DNA of 8,293 bases. Origin: JBCCFX01 sp039029515. GTDB lineage: Bacteria > Planctomycetota > Phycisphaerae > Phycisphaerales > SM1A02. Where the stretch lies: positions 1-8,293 of the forward strand of contig JBCCFX010000177.1 of NCBI GenBank assembly GCA_039029515.1. The letters are read 5' to 3'. Within the stretch, counting starts at the first letter, position 1; each line of letters starts with the position of its first letter. The notes beneath the pieces are model-generated. The model saw only the letters and a program-made list of their open reading frames with translations, made no database searches and had not been told where the DNA came from. Below are positions 6,721 to 8,293 of this stretch, piece after piece. Made by a program: the position numbers and the translations under genes.

Positions 6721-8187
6721 TCAGGCCGATTCCTTCGCCTTTCGGGTCGTCAGCTCGATCAGCGGCCGTCGACTCTCGATCGATGCCGCATCGATCACGT
6801 ACGTCGTACCCGGCTCTGCGATGTCCGGCAGTTCGTACATGATGTCCAGCATGTACTCGTCGATCACCGCTCGCAACGCACGTGCACCGGTCTCACGCGC
6901 CAGGGCACGCTCAGCAAACAGCGTCAGGGCGTCATCGGTGTACTCGAGAGAGACATCTTCAAGGCTGAAGAGATGCTGGTATTGCTTGACGATCGCGTTC
7001 TTCGGCTCGGTGAGAATCTTCACCATCGCCTCAGCGGTCAGCGGCATGAGCGGCGTCAGCACCGGGAGGCGGCCGACTAGCTCGGGAATCAGTCCGAACT
7101 GAAGGACATCGTCCGCCGTGATCTGGGCGAGAATCGCAGCGGACTCTTCGCCGGATGTCTTGCGCTCGGACGTCGCGTCGGCGGCAAAGCCGATTCGGGT
7201 ATGTCCGAGGCGTCGGCGGATGATCTCTTCGATACCGGCGAACGAGCCGCCACAGATGAACAGGATGTGCGTCGTGTCCATCTGAATGTACTGCTGTTCC
7301 GGATGCTTACGTCCACCCTGCGGCGGCACGTTGGCGACGGCGCCTTCGAGCATCTTCAGCAGTGACTGCTGCACACCTTCGCCCGACACATCGCGTGTGA
7401 TCGAGACATTCTGTGACGTCTTGCCGATCTTGTCGATCTCATCGATGTAGATGATGCCACGTTGTGCCGCTTCGAGGTCGTAGTCGGCTGCCTGCAGCAG
7501 TTTCAGCAGCAGGTTCTCGACGTCTTCACCGACGTAACCGGCTTCGGTCAGCGTCGTGGCGTCGCCAATCGCGAACGGCACGTTGAGAATGCGGGCGAGC
7601 GTTTTGGCGAGCAGTGTCTTGCCGGTCCCGGTGGGGCCGATGAGCAGCACGTTGGACTTATCGAGTTCGACCGGCGCATCTTCGTTATCGATCTGCGTCA
7701 GTCGTTTGTAGTGATTGTGGACCGCAACAGAGAGGCACTTCTTCGCGCTGTCCTGGCCGATGACGTACTGATCGAGGAATTCCTTAATCTGTCGCGGCGC
7801 AGGGATCGTGCTGAAGAGTGAGCGGGCGCTGCTTACACGGCGACGTTCCTGCCGGAATATGTTCTGGCAGAGATCCGTGCAGTTCGAGCAGATGTAGATG
7901 TCGTTGGGGCCTTCGACCATGGGGCCGACTTCGCGTGACGTCTTGCCGCAGAAGGAGCAGGTCGTCACCTTTCGGCCACGGAAGCCGCCATCATCGCCGC
8001 CACCGCCGGTACCACCCGAGCCTGAGCCCGAACCGGATCCGGAGCCACCGCCGTCACCGCCACCGGTGCCGCCATCAAAGCCACCGCCTTCACCACGGGG
8101 TGCAGGGCGACGTCCACCGCCATTGCCTGGGCCGGCATTGATCGGGGTCTGGACAGGATCGGGCAGATTGTTCATCGCGCTGCTCAT
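6721..8187 (-). CDS. clpX: ATP-dependent Clp protease ATP-binding subunit ClpX, with glycine-rich N-terminal extension
   Basis: ClpX is a cytosolic AAA+ hexamer that unfolds proteins and feeds them to ClpP. The product has 488 residues, against 424 in E. coli. The difference is an N-terminal tail (about residues 1-70) rich in Gly, Ser and Asp. After it comes the zinc-binding domain (Cys77, Cys80, Cys100, Cys103). The AAA+ domain has Walker A GPTGTGKT (184-191), pore loop GYVGED (217-222), Walker B IIYIDEID (245-252), the RKH pore loop (293-295), the ClpP-docking IGF tripeptide (332-334), the arginine-finger segment GLIPELVGRLP (365-375) and the sensor-2 motif GARALR (434-439). All key motifs are intact, so the protein should be active with ClpP. 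The ATG at 8187 has an in-frame TGA 15 bases upstream, so the frame cannot begin earlier; ATG 8175 is an alternative. No strong ribosome-binding site is visible. Any clpP would lie beyond the window. Confidence 0.97.
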   Translation of the reverse strand: MSSAMNNLPDPVQTPINAGPGNGGGRRPAPRGEGGGFDGGTGGGDGGGSGSGSGSGSGGTGGGGDDGGFRGRKVTTCSFCGKTSREVGPMVEGPNDIYICSNCTDLCQNIFRQERRRVSSARSLFSTIPAPRQIKEFLDQYVIGQDSAKKCLSVAVHNHYKRLTQIDNEDAPVELDKSNVLLIGPTGTGKTLLAKTLARILNVPFAIGDATTLTEAGYVGEDVENLLLKLLQAADYDLEAAQRGIIYIDEIDKIGKTSQNVSITRDVSGEGVQQSLLKMLEGAVANVPPQGGRKHPEQQYIQMDTTHILFICGGSFAGIEEIIRRRLGHTRIGFAADATSERKTSGEESAAILAQITADDVLQFGLIPELVGRLPVLTPLMPLTAEAMVKILTEPKNAIVKQYQHLFSLEDVSLEYTDDALTLFAERALARETGARALRAVIDEYMLDIMYELPDIAEPGTTYVIDAASIESRRPLIELTTRKAKESA

Positions 8188-8244
8188 AAGCGTGTTCGCT
8201 CACGTGTCTTGGGCTGGAATTGCGAAAGAATCGGCGACAGAGCG

Positions 8245-8293
8245 CAGACCCCGTCAGTCTATCGGGATACGGGTCTGGCGTCTAAAGAACGCC
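8245..8293. repeat. Inverted repeats upstream of clpX
   Basis: CAGACCCCGT (8245-8254) pairs with ACGGGTCTG (8269-8277) except for one bulged base. Beside it, GGCGT (8277-8281) and ACGCC (8289-8293) pair across a 7-base loop at the window edge. Neither is followed by a clear T-run on the minus strand. They could be the 3' structure of an upstream gene or clpX leader structure; the window ends too soon to tell. No gene is recognisable in 8188-8293. Confidence 0.3.

Overview
The window reads as ordinary housekeeping chromosome from a fairly GC-rich Gram-negative-type bacterium. The best guess is the phylum Planctomycetota, perhaps Phycisphaerae. That guess rests on the style of the RpoD, bL28 and ClpX proteins and on a secreted protein of DFDGDG-type (FG-GAP/VCBS) repeats; it is inference, not proof. 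All supported genes lie on the minus strand, so gene order is read from high to low coordinates. The long plus-strand reading frames are antisense shadows.

Layout in the direction of transcription: (1) 8188-8293, an upstream region with inverted repeats and no visible gene. (2) 6721-8187, clpX, the AAA+ unfoldase of ClpXP, with an unusual glycine/serine-rich N-terminal tail of about 70 residues ahead of its zinc finger. (3) 6303-6581, a monocistronic-looking rpmB (ribosomal protein bL28) with a good promoter, a strong Shine-Dalgarno sequence inside a small hairpin, and a terminator at about 6217-6248. (4) 5932-6226, about 295 bases with no gene I can support. (5) 4036-5931, dnaG (primase), and 2151-3965, rpoD (principal sigma factor). 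These are the core of the macromolecular-synthesis operon, here without rpsU, and they end at a clear intrinsic terminator (2085-2116). (6) 1-1959, a secreted tandem-repeat protein that runs off the left edge.

Functionally, rpmB, dnaG and rpoD serve translation, replication priming and transcription initiation, and clpX serves protein turnover. The repeat protein is unrelated to them and is probably an exported beta-propeller.

The most notable observation is in that repeat gene. A single in-frame TGA (1087-1089) interrupts a frame that is otherwise open for all 653 codons from the ATG to the window edge. Calcium-loop motifs recur every 49 residues through the TGA without any shift. The gene is therefore either a very fresh nonsense pseudogene, a read-through case or a base error. 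I found no evidence of a novel defence, mobile or RNA-guided system here.
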